DNA of 64,000 bases from JB111 sp049856295 (GCF_049856295.1 NZ_JBNDMZ010000003.1:246266-310265), one strand, 5' to 3'; shown: positions 48,491 to 57,001, counted from the stretch's first letter. The notes: generated by a model from the sequence alone, not told the origin. A program made the numbers and translations.

Positions 48491-48859
48491 TCACCCCCAG
48501 CCGAGCTCGTGCAGCCGCTCGTCGGAGATGCCGAAGTGGTGGGCGATCTCGTGCACCACGGTCACGGCGACCTCGTCGACGACCTCCTCGACGTCCTCGC
48601 ACCAGCGCAGCGTGGGGCCGCGGAAGATCGTGATGCGGTCGGGCAGGGAGCCTGCCCAGCCGTCGTCGCGGTCGGTCAGCGGCGTGCCCTCGTAGATGCC
48701 GAAGAGCTCACCCTCCTCGACGCCGTCCAGCTGCTCCGGCGTGGCCTCCTCCTCGATGAGGACCACCACGTTGTCCATCGCCGCCGCGAGCTCGGGCGGG
48801 ACGAGGTCGAGCGCGTCGGCCACCGCCTCCTCGAACTCGGCCTCGCTCATCTCCACCAC
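48491..48859 (-). CDS. Zincin-like metallopeptidase family protein
   Basis: 122 residues. Catalytic motif VVHEIAHHFGIS near residue 100; N terminus VEMSEAEFEEAVADALDLVP is conserved in this small actinobacterial family. Cytoplasmic; substrates unknown. The GTG at 48859 restores the usual N terminus; ATG 48850 is an alternative. 35 bp upstream of mscS on the same strand. Confidence 0.9.
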   Translation of the reverse strand: MVEMSEAEFEEAVADALDLVPPELAAAMDNVVVLIEEEATPEQLDGVEEGELFGIYEGTPLTDRDDGWAGSLPDRITIFRGPTLRWCEDVEEVVDEVAVTVVHEIAHHFGISDERLHELGWG

Positions 48860-49057
48860 GGGGCCATGGTCGCACCCGGCCCGCGGTGGGCCCGGGACGG
48901 GGGCGGCGTCGGGACGGGGGTGGCGGCCGGGGTCGTTCGTCGTCGTCGGATGTTTGTCCGGGCATGACGGAGCGCACACCCGAACTGGTTGGAACCATCG
49001 CCGAACGCCACCTATGCTTGTCCAGGCCTCAGGACGCCTGGGCGACGGGAGTCTCCG

Positions 49058-49130
49058 GCCCCCATCGTCTAGCGGCCTAGGACCCCGCCCTTTCACGGCG
49101 GTAGCACGGGTTCGAATCCCGTTGGGGGTA
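49058..49130 (+). tRNA. tRNA-Glu (anticodon TTC)
   Basis: Acceptor GCCCCCA/TGGGGGT, anticodon loop CTTTCAC, T-loop TTCGAAT, discriminator A; no encoded CCA. First of a Glu-Asp-Phe cluster. Confidence 0.96.
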
Positions 49131-49193
49131 CGCTCCTTGACCGGTGAGTACCGAGCAGGTCAGCACGACAGCAGGATCAGAAGTACACAGCAA

Positions 49194-49267
49194 GGCCCTG
49201 TAGCGCAGTTGGTTAGCGCGCCGCCCTGTCACGGCGGAGGTCGCGGGTTCAAGTCCCGTCAGGGTCG
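49194..49267 (+). tRNA. tRNA-Asp (anticodon GTC)
   Basis: Acceptor GGCCCTG/CAGGGTC, anticodon loop CTGTCAC, T-loop TTCAAGT, discriminator G as expected for Asp. Confidence 0.96.
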
Positions 49268-49303
49268 CAGTCGAGCCGGTCGAACGGCCGCGCGTCGGCG
49301 CAG

Positions 49304-49376
49304 GGCTCTGTAGCTCAGTTGGTAGAGCGTCCGACTGAAAATCGGAAGGTCACCGGATCGACCCCGGTCGGAGCCA
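49304..49376 (+). tRNA. tRNA-Phe (anticodon GAA)
   Basis: Acceptor GGCTCTG/CGGAGCC, anticodon loop CTGAAAA, discriminator A. T-loop reads ATCGACC, with A instead of T at position 54. Confidence 0.95.
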
Positions 49377-49382
49377 CTGCAC

Positions 49383-49419
49383 AGAAGGGGCCGGATCCCA
49401 CGCGGATCCGGCCCCTTCT
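49383..49419. terminator. Strong bidirectional terminator after the tRNA cluster
   Basis: 16-bp perfect stem (49383-49398 with 49404-49419), 5-nt loop, between tRNA-Phe and the convergent M23 gene. Confidence 0.9.
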
Positions 49420-49429
49420 CGCGTCTGCG

Positions 49430-50060
49430 TCACGAGAAGCGGTAGATCCCGAGCGTGTCGGAGCCGTCGCCGTCCCAGTCGCCCACGTAGGTCTCGTCGG
49501 CGGCGCGGCCGTAGTCGATCTGGGTGTCGGCCCAGCCGGACTCCATCGAGTTGCGCACGAAGTAGGTGAACCCGCGGCGCACGGCGAAGGTGTCCTCGCC
49601 GTCGGCGTCCCAGTCGCCCACGTACACGTCGTCGCCGGCGCGGCCGTAGGAGATCTCGGCGTCGGCCCAGCCGGACTCCATCGTGTTGGACACGAAGAAC
49701 TCGTTGCCCCGGCGGACGGTGAACGTGTCGGTGCCGTCGCCGTCCCAGTCGCCGACGAGCACCTCGTCGCCGGCGCGGCCGTACTGGAGGACGACGTCCG
49801 CCACGCCCGACGTCAGCGAGTTGCGGATGTGGAACTCGTTGCCCCGGCGCACGGCGAAGGTGTCGGTGCCGTCGCCGTCCCAGTCGCCCACGTACACCTC
49901 GTCGTCGGGGCGCCCGTAGTTGATAGTGACGTCCGGGTTGCCCGGGCTGTTGGTCTGGCGGATCCGGTAGGTGGCCTCGCGGCGGTAGGCCACGGTGTCG
50001 GTCCCGTTACCGTCCCAGTCGCCCACGTAGAACCGGTCGTAGTAGCTGCCGAAGCCGAAG
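49430..50060 (-). repeat. Coding tandem repeats of the M23 gene
   Basis: Five in-gene units of about 135-141 bp encode the V-G-D-W-D-x-D-G-x-D-T repeats; units 2-4 are the most alike. Such arrays can expand or contract by recombination. Confidence 0.8.
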
Positions 50061-51397
50061 ATCGAGGTGGCGCTCGTCGTGAAGGTGTCGGCGAGGAAGA
50101 ATCCCTCGTCGATCCCGTGCCGCACGCCGGGGGTGACCGCCACGGTCGAGTGGTGCAGCCAGCCGGAGCGGGAGCCGACGGTCACGCGGTACCAGCCGTC
50201 GATGAGGGCGTCGACGACGTCGATCCGCGCCCCCGCCCCGAGCGACGCCACCTGGTTGCCGGCGTCGAAGGCGCGGGAGGAGCGCAGGATGGTGGCCGCC
50301 GTCGTGCGGGCCTGGGGCTCGCCGGAGCGGACGGGCGAGACGTCGGAGGCGTGCGCCCAGCCGGTGACCCCGTTCGCGCGGACGCGGACCCAGTCGCCGG
50401 TCTTGTCGCCCGGCCAGCCGGTCATCGGGGTGAAGTTCGGGACGGTCGTCAGCACCCGGGCCCCCGACGACGCCGACGCCCGGATCGGGGTCGACCCGAT
50501 CGCGTAGTACCGGCAGGTGGCGGGCGTGGTCATGGGGACGGCGCGCACGGCGGCCTCGCGCAGGTCGACGCCGCGGCCCGAGAACCAGCCGATCGGCTCG
50601 ACGCGGGTGCCGCGCAGGTAGGCGTCGAGCCAGATCTCGAGGTGGAGGTGCGGGGCCGTGGACACGCCGGTCGAGCCGACGTCGGCGATCCGCTGGCCCG
50701 CGCGCACCGTGTCGCCGACCCGGACGTAGCGGTCGCGGTCGAGCGTGTGGGAGTAGCTGGCGAACACGTGCCGGCCGTCGATGGTGTGGCGCACGAGCAG
50801 CCACTCCCCCGCCACCGGGTCGTTGAGCTGGTTGACGACCACGCCGTCCGCGATCGCGTAGAGCGGCGTGCCGGCGGGGGCGCCGAAGTCCACGCCGCCA
50901 TGGCTCGTCGAGCCGTACATGATCGGGATGCAGCGCGGGCCCATGTACGAGGTCAGCGCGTACGTGTTGCTGCCGAGCGGCCCGACGATCCCCCGGTTGC
51001 CCGCCGGCGGTGCGTCGATCTGGGCGAGCGGCCCTGCCGTGATCGGCGCGTTGCTGCGGGTCTGCGGGACGAGCTCGCCCTCGCGCAGGGGGTCGTCCGA
51101 GGGGGCCGGGTCCGCCGGGAGGGCGTCCGGGCCGGTGGCGCCGGGGGTGTCGGCGTCGTCGGGGGCGTTGCTGCTGTCCTCGGTCCCCGGGACGGTCGTG
51201 GGCTCCTCGAGGGCGGGGTCCTCGGGCGCGGGTTCCGGGGTGGTGGGGGCCGGAGTCGCCGCGGCGGGGCCGGCGGCGGCCGGACCGGCGAGCGTGAGGA
51301 GCAGGCCGAGCCCGACGGCGGCGCTCAGGCCGGTCGGGCGACGTCGCCCGGTCGAGCCGGTCGGGAGGGGAAGGGACGAGCGCACGGTGGTCCTCAT
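49430..51397 (-). CDS. Secreted M23 peptidase with SH3-like and FG-GAP-like repeats
   Basis: 655 residues. Signal peptide (about 1-45, ending AGPAAAGPA), a Pro/Glu/Asp-rich linker, a LytM/M23 domain (about 130-300) with zinc motifs HGGVDFG and HLHLE, two SH3-like wall-binding modules (STPIRASASSGARVL and later), and a C-terminal array of five DWDGDGTDT repeats of about 45 residues (the last incomplete). Cleaves peptidoglycan cross-links outside the cell; the Asp-rich repeats probably bind calcium. Start 51397 chosen because it opens the signal peptide; ribosome site is weak. Confidence 0.9.
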   Translation of the reverse strand: MRTTVRSSLPLPTGSTGRRRPTGLSAAVGLGLLLTLAGPAAAGPAAATPAPTTPEPAPEDPALEEPTTVPGTEDSSNAPDDADTPGATGPDALPADPAPSDDPLREGELVPQTRSNAPITAGPLAQIDAPPAGNRGIVGPLGSNTYALTSYMGPRCIPIMYGSTSHGGVDFGAPAGTPLYAIADGVVVNQLNDPVAGEWLLVRHTIDGRHVFASYSHTLDRDRYVRVGDTVRAGQRIADVGSTGVSTAPHLHLEIWLDAYLRGTRVEPIGWFSGRGVDLREAAVRAVPMTTPATCRYYAIGSTPIRASASSGARVLTTVPNFTPMTGWPGDKTGDWVRVRANGVTGWAHASDVSPVRSGEPQARTTAATILRSSRAFDAGNQVASLGAGARIDVVDALIDGWYRVTVGSRSGWLHHSTVAVTPGVRHGIDEGFFLADTFTTSATSIFGFGSYYDRFYVGDWDGNGTDTVAYRREATYRIRQTNSPGNPDVTINYGRPDDEVYVGDWDGDGTDTFAVRRGNEFHIRNSLTSGVADVVLQYGRAGDEVLVGDWDGDGTDTFTVRRGNEFFVSNTMESGWADAEISYGRAGDDVYVGDWDADGEDTFAVRRGFTYFVRNSMESGWADTQIDYGRAADETYVGDWDGDGSDTLGIYRFS

Positions 51398-51580
51398 GGT
51401 GGTCTGCGGGGTGGCCGGGGAAGTGGAGCCGCGCACAGCGTGCCACTCGCACCGGCTCCGGAAGCCGTTATGCGCGGGAGGTCGCCGGTTGTTCACCTCG
51501 GGGAGGTTGTGGATGGCGCCGACGGCCCGACGCGAACCGGCCGGTCGGCGCTGCGGTTGGGGTCGGGTGGCGCACACCAT

Positions 51581-51586
51581 TACGCT
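51581..51586 (+). promoter_or_regulatory. Candidate -10 of the holin-like/DUF3618 operon
   Basis: TACGCT fits TAnnnT; TTGGGG 18 bp upstream (51557-51562) is a weak -35. Confidence 0.35.
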
Positions 51587-51652
51587 GAGCGAGAGTCACA
51601 CCAGGCGGCATCAACGGCCGCCGGTGCAGCGACACGGAGGAGATGATCCACG

Positions 51653-52147
51653 GTGAGCCAACCCGATCTGGGCGGCGTCGACCCCACGGAAGCGCGCCAG
51701 GCACCGGGGCTGTCCCCGAACGCCCCGAACGCCGAGCCGTCGGTCGGCGAGCTCTTCAGCCGGATGTCCCAGCAGGTCTCTGCCCTGGTCAAGGGTGAGA
51801 TCAACCTGGCGAAGACGCAGGCGACCGAGAAGATCAGCAAGATCTCCAAGGGCGCCGTCTTCCTGGCGGTCGCGGGCGTCCTCGCGCTCTACGGCCTGGG
51901 CATGGTGTTCCTCACCGCGACGTGGGGCATCGCCGAGGCGCTGCCGCTGTGGCTGTCGGCGCTCATCGTCACGGTGGCGATCTTCCTCGTCGTCGGGATC
52001 CTCGCCCTCGTCGGGATCAAGACGCTCAACAAGCACAAGCAGTACAACGTCGCCCCGCAGGAGGGCCTCAAGGAGGATGTCGCGGCCCTGAAGAAGGGTC
52101 TCGGCAGCGACGACGACACCACCTCGGACGAAGGGTCTCAGCGATGA
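51653..52147 (+). CDS. Phage-holin superfamily III-like membrane protein (PF07332)
   Basis: 164 residues from GTG 51653. Region VGELFSRMSQQVSALVKGEI is typical of this actinobacterial family; two membrane helices (about 70-92 and 98-120) and a charged C terminus follow. Despite the name the family is chromosomal, and there are no phage genes here; it usually accompanies DUF3618. Its stop overlaps the next start (ATGA). Confidence 0.9.
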   Translation: MSQPDLGGVDPTEARQAPGLSPNAPNAEPSVGELFSRMSQQVSALVKGEINLAKTQATEKISKISKGAVFLAVAGVLALYGLGMVFLTATWGIAEALPLWLSALIVTVAIFLVVGILALVGIKTLNKHKQYNVAPQEGLKEDVAALKKGLGSDDDTTSDEGSQR

Positions 52148-52455
52148 GCGAGGCGAACGGCTCCGCGCCGGAGAAGAAGAAGCAGTCGGCCGAGGAGATC
52201 CAGGCCGAGATCGAGCGGACCCGGGCCGAGCTGACGTCGACCGTCGGCGAGCTGTCCTACAAGCTCGACCCCAAGCGTCAGGTCGAGGCCGCCAAGGCCG
52301 GGGCCAAGGACGCCGTGGGCGGGGTGAAGGACAAGGCCACCGGCCTCGCGAAGGGCGTGAAGGAGGGCGACTCCGGCGCGCTGACGGTCGCCGGTGTGGC
52401 CGCGGCCGTCGTCGGCGTCTTCGTCATCGCCGCCATCCGCGGCAAGAAGGACTGA
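52144..52455 (+). CDS. DUF3618 family protein
   Basis: 103 residues: signature SAEEIQAEIERTRAELTSTV near residue 15, Lys/Ala-rich amphipathic middle, one C-terminal membrane helix (about 80-98), RGKKD end. Function unknown; always found with the holin-like partner, to which it is translationally coupled. Confidence 0.92.
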   Translation: MSEANGSAPEKKKQSAEEIQAEIERTRAELTSTVGELSYKLDPKRQVEAAKAGAKDAVGGVKDKATGLAKGVKEGDSGALTVAGVAAAVVGVFVIAAIRGKKD

Positions 52456-52474
52456 CCGGAGCAGACGCTCCACG

Positions 52475-52555
52475 CGCCGAGCCCGCAGGCCCCGTCCCGA
52501 GCCCACCGACGCCGTCGGTGAGGTGGACGCACGACCTACGGGCTCGGCGTCGTTC
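52475..52555. terminator. Branched terminator between DUF3618 gene and bldC
   Basis: Outer 11-bp stem (52475-52485 with 52539-52549) enclosing a smaller CCGAC/GTCGG hairpin (52506-52518); followed by TCGTTCTGT. Lies between convergent genes. Confidence 0.65.
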
Positions 52556-52564
52556 TGTGCGGCC

Positions 52565-52780
52565 TCACCCGGCGGCGCGCTGCCTGGCCTCCGGGTCCAG
52601 CCCGACGCTGCGCATGAGCTCCTCGACCTCGTCGCGGCGGAACCGGCGGTGCCCACCGAGGGTGCGGACCGCCGCGAGCTTGCCGGCGTTCGCCCACCGC
52701 GTGACCGTCTTGGGATCCACCCGGAAGCAGGCGGCCACCTCGGCGGGTGTCATCAGGTCGTCGGTCGGCGTCGCGTCCAT
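52565..52780 (-). CDS. bldC: BldC-like MerR-type DNA-binding protein
   Basis: 71 residues from ATG 52780 (GAGGG at good spacing; the ATG at 52789 is too close to it). Single winged-HTH: LMTPAEVAACFRVDPKTVTR then GGHRRFRRDEV, very close to Streptomyces BldC, which binds direct repeats to control development. The neighbourhood (DUF3073, purM, purF) is the same as in Streptomyces, supporting orthology. Confidence 0.9.
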   Translation of the reverse strand: MDATPTDDLMTPAEVAACFRVDPKTVTRWANAGKLAAVRTLGGHRRFRRDEVEELMRSVGLDPEARQRAAG

Positions 52781-53123
52781 CTTCTGCATCCCTCGTCCCG
52801 GGTCGAGCGGTCCTCATCATCGTCGGCCTTGCACGGTCCGAAATCCTGGGCCCATGGTCCCGACATAAGGGACCACTCCGGCGGACCGGGCAGCGGTGGA
52901 CGGCGGCGCATCACACCCCGCACGACGCCGAACAGCAGGGCGCTCCGGGCCGGCGCGTCGTCGTCGTGCACCCGTGGTGTGTGCCCAACGACGCCCTGGC
53001 GGGAATGGGCACCCGCCCCGACGGCGGGGTACGGTGGCCCCACGACAGACACTTGACCACTCAGCCGGGACCCCATCGTTCGCGATGCTTGCCCCGGTTC
53101 CTACGTTGGAGGGGGTCGGCTCC
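52781..53123. promoter_or_regulatory. bldC/DUF3073 divergent promoter region
   Basis: 343 bp without a gene. Holds a perfect dyad TGGTCCC-N7-GGGACCA (52855-52875), about 75 bp upstream of bldC, a possible operator. For DUF3073, TTCGCG (53079-53084), 17 bp, TACGTT (53102-53107) is a plausible promoter with a short leader. Confidence 0.5.
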
Positions 53124-53321
53124 ATGGGGCGCGGCCGTCAGAAGGCAAAGCAGACCAAGGTTGCCCGCGAGCTGAAGTACTTCAGCCCTGCGACCGACTA
53201 CGCGGCACTCGAGCGCGAGCTCGCGTCCCGGGGAGACGGTGGCGACAACCAGAGGTCGTACGAGACGACTCCGGCGGCGGACGACGACGACGAGTGGGAC
53301 GGCTACTCGGCCCGTTCCTGA
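53124..53321 (+). CDS. DUF3073 family protein
   Basis: 65 residues, MGRGRQKAKQTKVARELKYF, the hallmark of DUF3073, a short actinobacterial family next to purM. Basic N terminus, acidic C terminus. Function unknown. ATG is 13 bp after GGAGGGGG. Confidence 0.95.
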   Translation: MGRGRQKAKQTKVARELKYFSPATDYAALERELASRGDGGDNQRSYETTPAADDDDEWDGYSARS

Positions 53322-53469
53322 CGCCGAACGCCCGGTGACCGCCGGGCGAGGTCAGGGCGGGGCGTCACCACCCCGGTTCGTCGGACGAGGTCCACAGCGA
53401 CACGGCGCGAGGCGTCGTCGGTTCGGCGTGCCCGCGGGCGCGGGAGGCGGCTGAGCCGCGCTCTCGACA

Positions 53470-53645
53470 TGTGCGCGGGGCGGGCGGCGGCTCCCCACCG
53501 CAATGTCGGCGTGCACCAACCGCAATCTCGACGAGAGACGACGGCGCTGGACCGCACCCTCGACACGTGCGGGGCTCCCAACCGCAATCTCGACGTGCAC
53601 CAACCGCAATCTCGGTGACGACCAACCGCAATCTCGACGAGGGAG
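53470..53645. repeat. Degenerate short repeats upstream of purM 3' end
   Basis: In the 336-bp gap between DUF3073 and purM, the core ACCGCAATCTCGACG occurs four times nearly intact (near 53519, 53580, 53602, 53624) and at least twice in degraded form, spaced 22-32 bp. No coding sequence is supported here. Confidence 0.75.
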
Positions 53646-53657
53646 AGCGAGCGGCGG

Positions 53658-54830
53658 TCAGGCGGGGCGGTAATTGCCCGTGAGGTGGACGGCTCCGCCG
53701 TCGACGCCCTTGGTTCCGCTGACGACGCGCGCGCCGTCGGGGGCCGAGCCGTCACCGAGCGCGATCTCGCCGATGACCCACGAGGGCACGTCGGCGTCCG
53801 CGAGCAGGACCATCGCCTCGTCGACGCGGTCGGCCGCGAGCACGGCCACCATGCCGACGCCGAGGTTGAGCGTCCCCTCGAGGTCGTCCCACGGCACGCG
53901 CCCGAGGCCCTGGAGCAGGCCGAAGATCGGCGGCACGGCCCACGAGCCGCGGTCGACGCCGGCGACGAGCCCGGCCGGCAGCACGCGCGCGAGGTTCGCC
54001 GCGAGCCCTCCCCCGGTGACGTGCGTGAACGCGTGCAGGTCGGCACCCAGCGCGCCGGCGAGGTCGAGCGAGGGGCGCGTGTAGAGGGCCGTCGGCTCGA
54101 GCAGCTCCTCCCCCAGCGTCCGGCCGAGCTCGGGGACGTCGCGGTCGAGGGCCCAGCCGGCCGCGTCCACCACCCGCCGCACGAGCGAGTACCCGTTGGA
54201 GTGCAGGCCCGAGGACGCCATGGCGAGCAGGACGTCGCCGTCGCGGACGCGCTCGGGGCCCAGCACGTCCTCGGCGTCGACCACGCCGGTGGCGGCGCCG
54301 GCCACGTCGTACTCGTCGGGGGCCATGAGGCCCGGGTGCTCGGCGGTCTCGCCCCCGAGCAGCGGGACGCCGGCGATCTCGCAGGCGGCGGCGATGCCCC
54401 GGACGATGTCGGCGATCCGGGTGGGCTCGACCTTCCCGCACGCGATGTAGTCGGTCATCAGCAGCGGCTTCGCACCGACCACCACGATGTCGTCGACGAC
54501 CATCGCCACGAGGTCCTGCCCGATCGTGTCGTGCACGCCCATGGCCCGCGCGATCGCGATCTTCGTGCCGACGCCGTCGGTCGAGGTGGCGAGCAGCGGG
54601 CGGCCGTAGTCCTTGAGCGCGCTCGCGTCGACGAGCCCGGCGAAGCCGCCGAACCCGCCGAGCACCTCGGGGGTCAGCGTGCGCTGGACGGCGGACCTCA
54701 TCAGCTCGACGGCGCGGTCACCGGCCTCCGTGTCGACGCCGGCGGTGGCGTAGGTGATGGCCTCCCCCGTCTCCCCGCCCGAAGGTGCGGGGACCACGGG
54801 GCGAGGCTCCGGCGTCGTGGGCGTGGTCAT
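53658..54830 (-). CDS. purM: Phosphoribosylformylglycinamidine cyclo-ligase
   Basis: 390 residues. AIRS fold with ATSTDGVGTKIAIA, MVVDDIVVVGAKPLLMTDYI and FTHVTGGGLAANLARVLP. Step 5 of purine synthesis: FGAM to AIR, using ATP. ATG 54830 overlaps the purF stop (ATGA). Actinobacterial members share the 35-residue N-terminal extension seen here. Confidence 0.97.
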   Translation of the reverse strand: MTTPTTPEPRPVVPAPSGGETGEAITYATAGVDTEAGDRAVELMRSAVQRTLTPEVLGGFGGFAGLVDASALKDYGRPLLATSTDGVGTKIAIARAMGVHDTIGQDLVAMVVDDIVVVGAKPLLMTDYIACGKVEPTRIADIVRGIAAACEIAGVPLLGGETAEHPGLMAPDEYDVAGAATGVVDAEDVLGPERVRDGDVLLAMASSGLHSNGYSLVRRVVDAAGWALDRDVPELGRTLGEELLEPTALYTRPSLDLAGALGADLHAFTHVTGGGLAANLARVLPAGLVAGVDRGSWAVPPIFGLLQGLGRVPWDDLEGTLNLGVGMVAVLAADRVDEAMVLLADADVPSWVIGEIALGDGSAPDGARVVSGTKGVDGGAVHLTGNYRPA

Positions 54831-56287
54831 GCGGACACCACCGGGGTCAGTGAGGCGTTCTCGTGGCGGATCGGGTACGTGCCGGTGAAGCAGGCGGTGC
54901 ACAGGCGCCCGGCGTCGACGGCGGTGGCCGCGACCATGCCGTCCACGGAGATGTAGCCGAGCGAGTCGGCGCCGAGGGAGGCGCGGATCTCCTCGACGCT
55001 CATCCCGTTGGCGATGAGCTCGGCACGGGAGGCGAAGTCGATGCCGTAGTAGCAGGGCCACTTGACCGGCGGTGAGGAGATCCGGACGTGCACCTCGGCG
55101 GCGCCGGCCTCGCGCAGCATCCGCACGAGCGCGCGCTGGGTGTTCCCGCGGACGATCGAGTCGTCGACGACGACGAGCCGCTTGCCCGCGATGACCTCGC
55201 GCATCGGGTTGAGCTTGAGCCGGATGCCGAGCTGGCGGATCGTCTGCGTGGGCTGGATGAACGTGCGGCCCACGTAGGCGTTCTTCACGAGGCCCTGGGC
55301 GAACGGCAGGCCGGACTCCTGGGCGTAACCGATCGCGGCGGGCGTGCCGGAGTCGGGGGTGGGGATGACGAGGTCGGCGTCGGCGGGGGCCTCGCGGGCC
55401 AGCGCCCGGCCCATCTCGGTGCGCGCGGAGTTGACGGAGCGGCCGGCGATCGTGGTGTCGGGGCGCGCGAGGTAGACGTACTCGAAAATGCAGCCCCGGG
55501 GCTCGGCCTCGGCGAAGCGGCTCGATCGCACACCGTCGGCGTCGATGGCGAGCAGCTCGCCGGGCTCGACCTCCCGGACGAACGTGGCGCCGACGATGTC
55601 GAGCGCCGCCGTCTCGGACGCCACCGCCCAGCCGCTCTCGAGCCGCCCGAGGACGAGGGGGCGGATGCCGTGCGCGTCCCGGGCGGCGTAGAGCGTGTGC
55701 TCGTCCATGAACACGAGCGAGAAGGCGCCGCGCAGGAGCGGCAGGACGGCCGTCGCGGCGTCGCCGAGCCCGCCCGCGGTGGCCGGCTCGGTGCCGAGGA
55801 GGTGTGTGATGACGGCGGTGTCGGTGGAGGAGCCCTTGCCGAGGTCGCCGCTGAGGTCCGTGCCCGAGCGCTCGCGGACGATCTCGAGGAGCTCGCGGAC
55901 GTTGGTGAGGTTGCCGTTGTGGCCGAGTGCCACGGTGCCGGTCGCGGTGGGGCCGAGGGTGGGCTGGGCGTTGTGCCAGGCACGGCCACCGGCGGTCGCG
56001 TAGCGGGCGTGGCCGACGGCGAGGTGCCCCTGCAGCGACTCGAGCGCCTGGTCGTCGAAGACCTGGGACACGAGCCCGGTGTCCTTGTAGACGAGGATCG
56101 ACTGCCCGTCCGAGGTGGCGATGCCCGCGGCCTCCTGGCCCCGGTGCTGGAGGGCGTACAGGCCGAAGTAGGTCAGCCGCGCGACCTCCTCGCCGGGCGC
56201 CCACACGCCGAACACGCCGCAGGAGTCCTGCGGGCCCTTCTCTCCGGGGATGAGCTCGTGCGAGAGCCGACCGTCGCCACCTGCCAC
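54827..56287 (-). CDS. purF: Amidophosphoribosyltransferase
   Basis: 486 residues from GTG 56287. A propeptide of about 22 residues precedes the catalytic Cys (CGVFGVWAPG); PRPP loop is VVVDDSIVRGNT; Cys residues in KWPCYYGID and LCTACFTGTY match the 4Fe-4S-containing Bacillus-type enzyme. First committed step of purine synthesis. Start is set by the need for a propeptide; ribosome site is weak (GAGAG). Confidence 0.97.
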   Translation of the reverse strand: MAGGDGRLSHELIPGEKGPQDSCGVFGVWAPGEEVARLTYFGLYALQHRGQEAAGIATSDGQSILVYKDTGLVSQVFDDQALESLQGHLAVGHARYATAGGRAWHNAQPTLGPTATGTVALGHNGNLTNVRELLEIVRERSGTDLSGDLGKGSSTDTAVITHLLGTEPATAGGLGDAATAVLPLLRGAFSLVFMDEHTLYAARDAHGIRPLVLGRLESGWAVASETAALDIVGATFVREVEPGELLAIDADGVRSSRFAEAEPRGCIFEYVYLARPDTTIAGRSVNSARTEMGRALAREAPADADLVIPTPDSGTPAAIGYAQESGLPFAQGLVKNAYVGRTFIQPTQTIRQLGIRLKLNPMREVIAGKRLVVVDDSIVRGNTQRALVRMLREAGAAEVHVRISSPPVKWPCYYGIDFASRAELIANGMSVEEIRASLGADSLGYISVDGMVAATAVDAGRLCTACFTGTYPIRHENASLTPVVSA

Positions 56288-56349
56288 GCCCGGCAGTCTC
56301 TCACGAGGGTGGGCGGTGGTTCGGGGAGCGTCCGCGGGGGGGGCGGTGC

Positions 56350-56883
56350 TCAGGCGGCCGCGGCGGTGCGGGCGGCGTCGGCGAGCGGGACGCGCGCGCC
56401 GGGCTCGACGCCGAGGAGCGTCGCCAGCTCCGCGTCCCGGATCGGGGCGGTGATGTCGCCCTGGCGCAGGAGGAACAGCACGTCGAGGATCTCGTAGCGC
56501 GGCCGCCCGTCGGCGAGCGCCTCGGTGAACCGGGACCCGCCGGGCACGAACCCGCACTCGACGGCGGCGAAGGTGCGCGGCGCGTCGTCGGCGCGGTCGT
56601 GGACACGCACGGACGCGACGACGTCGGCGACCGCCTGCCCGTACCGCTCCGCGTTGGCCCGCACCGCCTCGCCGACCGTCGCCGCCGCGCCGCCGAGCAG
56701 CTCGAAGCCGGGCCAGGACGAGTCGACGGCGCGGGCGACGAGGGCGTCCCAGTCGACGTCGGCACCGGCCCTGATCTCGACGCCGCCGCACGGCGAGAGG
56801 TCGTCGAGGTCGCAGGACGAGTCGTCGACGACGACGTCGAGGCGCTGGGCGTCGGGGTTCGTCGTCGGGGCGGTCGTGGTCAT
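56350..56883 (-). CDS. Truncated MurB-like protein
   Basis: 177 residues that resemble only the middle of UDP-N-acetylenolpyruvoylglucosamine reductase: VDWDALVARAV, RYGQAVADVVASVRVHDR, ECGFVPGGSRF and the APIRDAELATLLGVEPGAR segment. The N-terminal FAD-binding half and the C-terminal catalytic part are missing, so it cannot be a working MurB. Clean ATG start, intact frame and position 62 bp upstream of purF suggest either an old remnant or a repurposed protein. Confidence 0.7.
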   Translation of the reverse strand: MTTTAPTTNPDAQRLDVVVDDSSCDLDDLSPCGGVEIRAGADVDWDALVARAVDSSWPGFELLGGAAATVGEAVRANAERYGQAVADVVASVRVHDRADDAPRTFAAVECGFVPGGSRFTEALADGRPRYEILDVLFLLRQGDITAPIRDAELATLLGVEPGARVPLADAARTAAAA

Positions 56884-57001
56884 ACCGCCATTGCACGCCG
56901 ACAGCCGCGCGGCCGCAAGGGGTGGTGCGGTCGCTCGGCGATCGGGGCGGGCAGGGAGCGGGGCGGGGTTCGCCGTCGGGCGGGGTGTGTCGACCCCCGC
57001 G

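Noticed and set aside
49058..49376. Integration (att) site at the tRNA cluster
   Set aside because: tRNA 3' ends are not duplicated downstream and no integrase is present.
49319..51646. 775-codon open frame on the plus strand over the M23 gene
   Set aside because: Antisense to a well-supported secreted peptidase and starts inside tRNA-Phe.
51653..52455. Prophage remnant because of a 'phage holin' family protein
   Set aside because: This holin superfamily is a normal chromosomal pair with DUF3618 in actinobacteria; no endolysin, capsid or integrase genes are nearby.
53471..53683. 70-codon open frame over the repeats near purM
   Set aside because: Made of the repeat unit in one frame, without ribosome site, and overlaps the purM 3' end.
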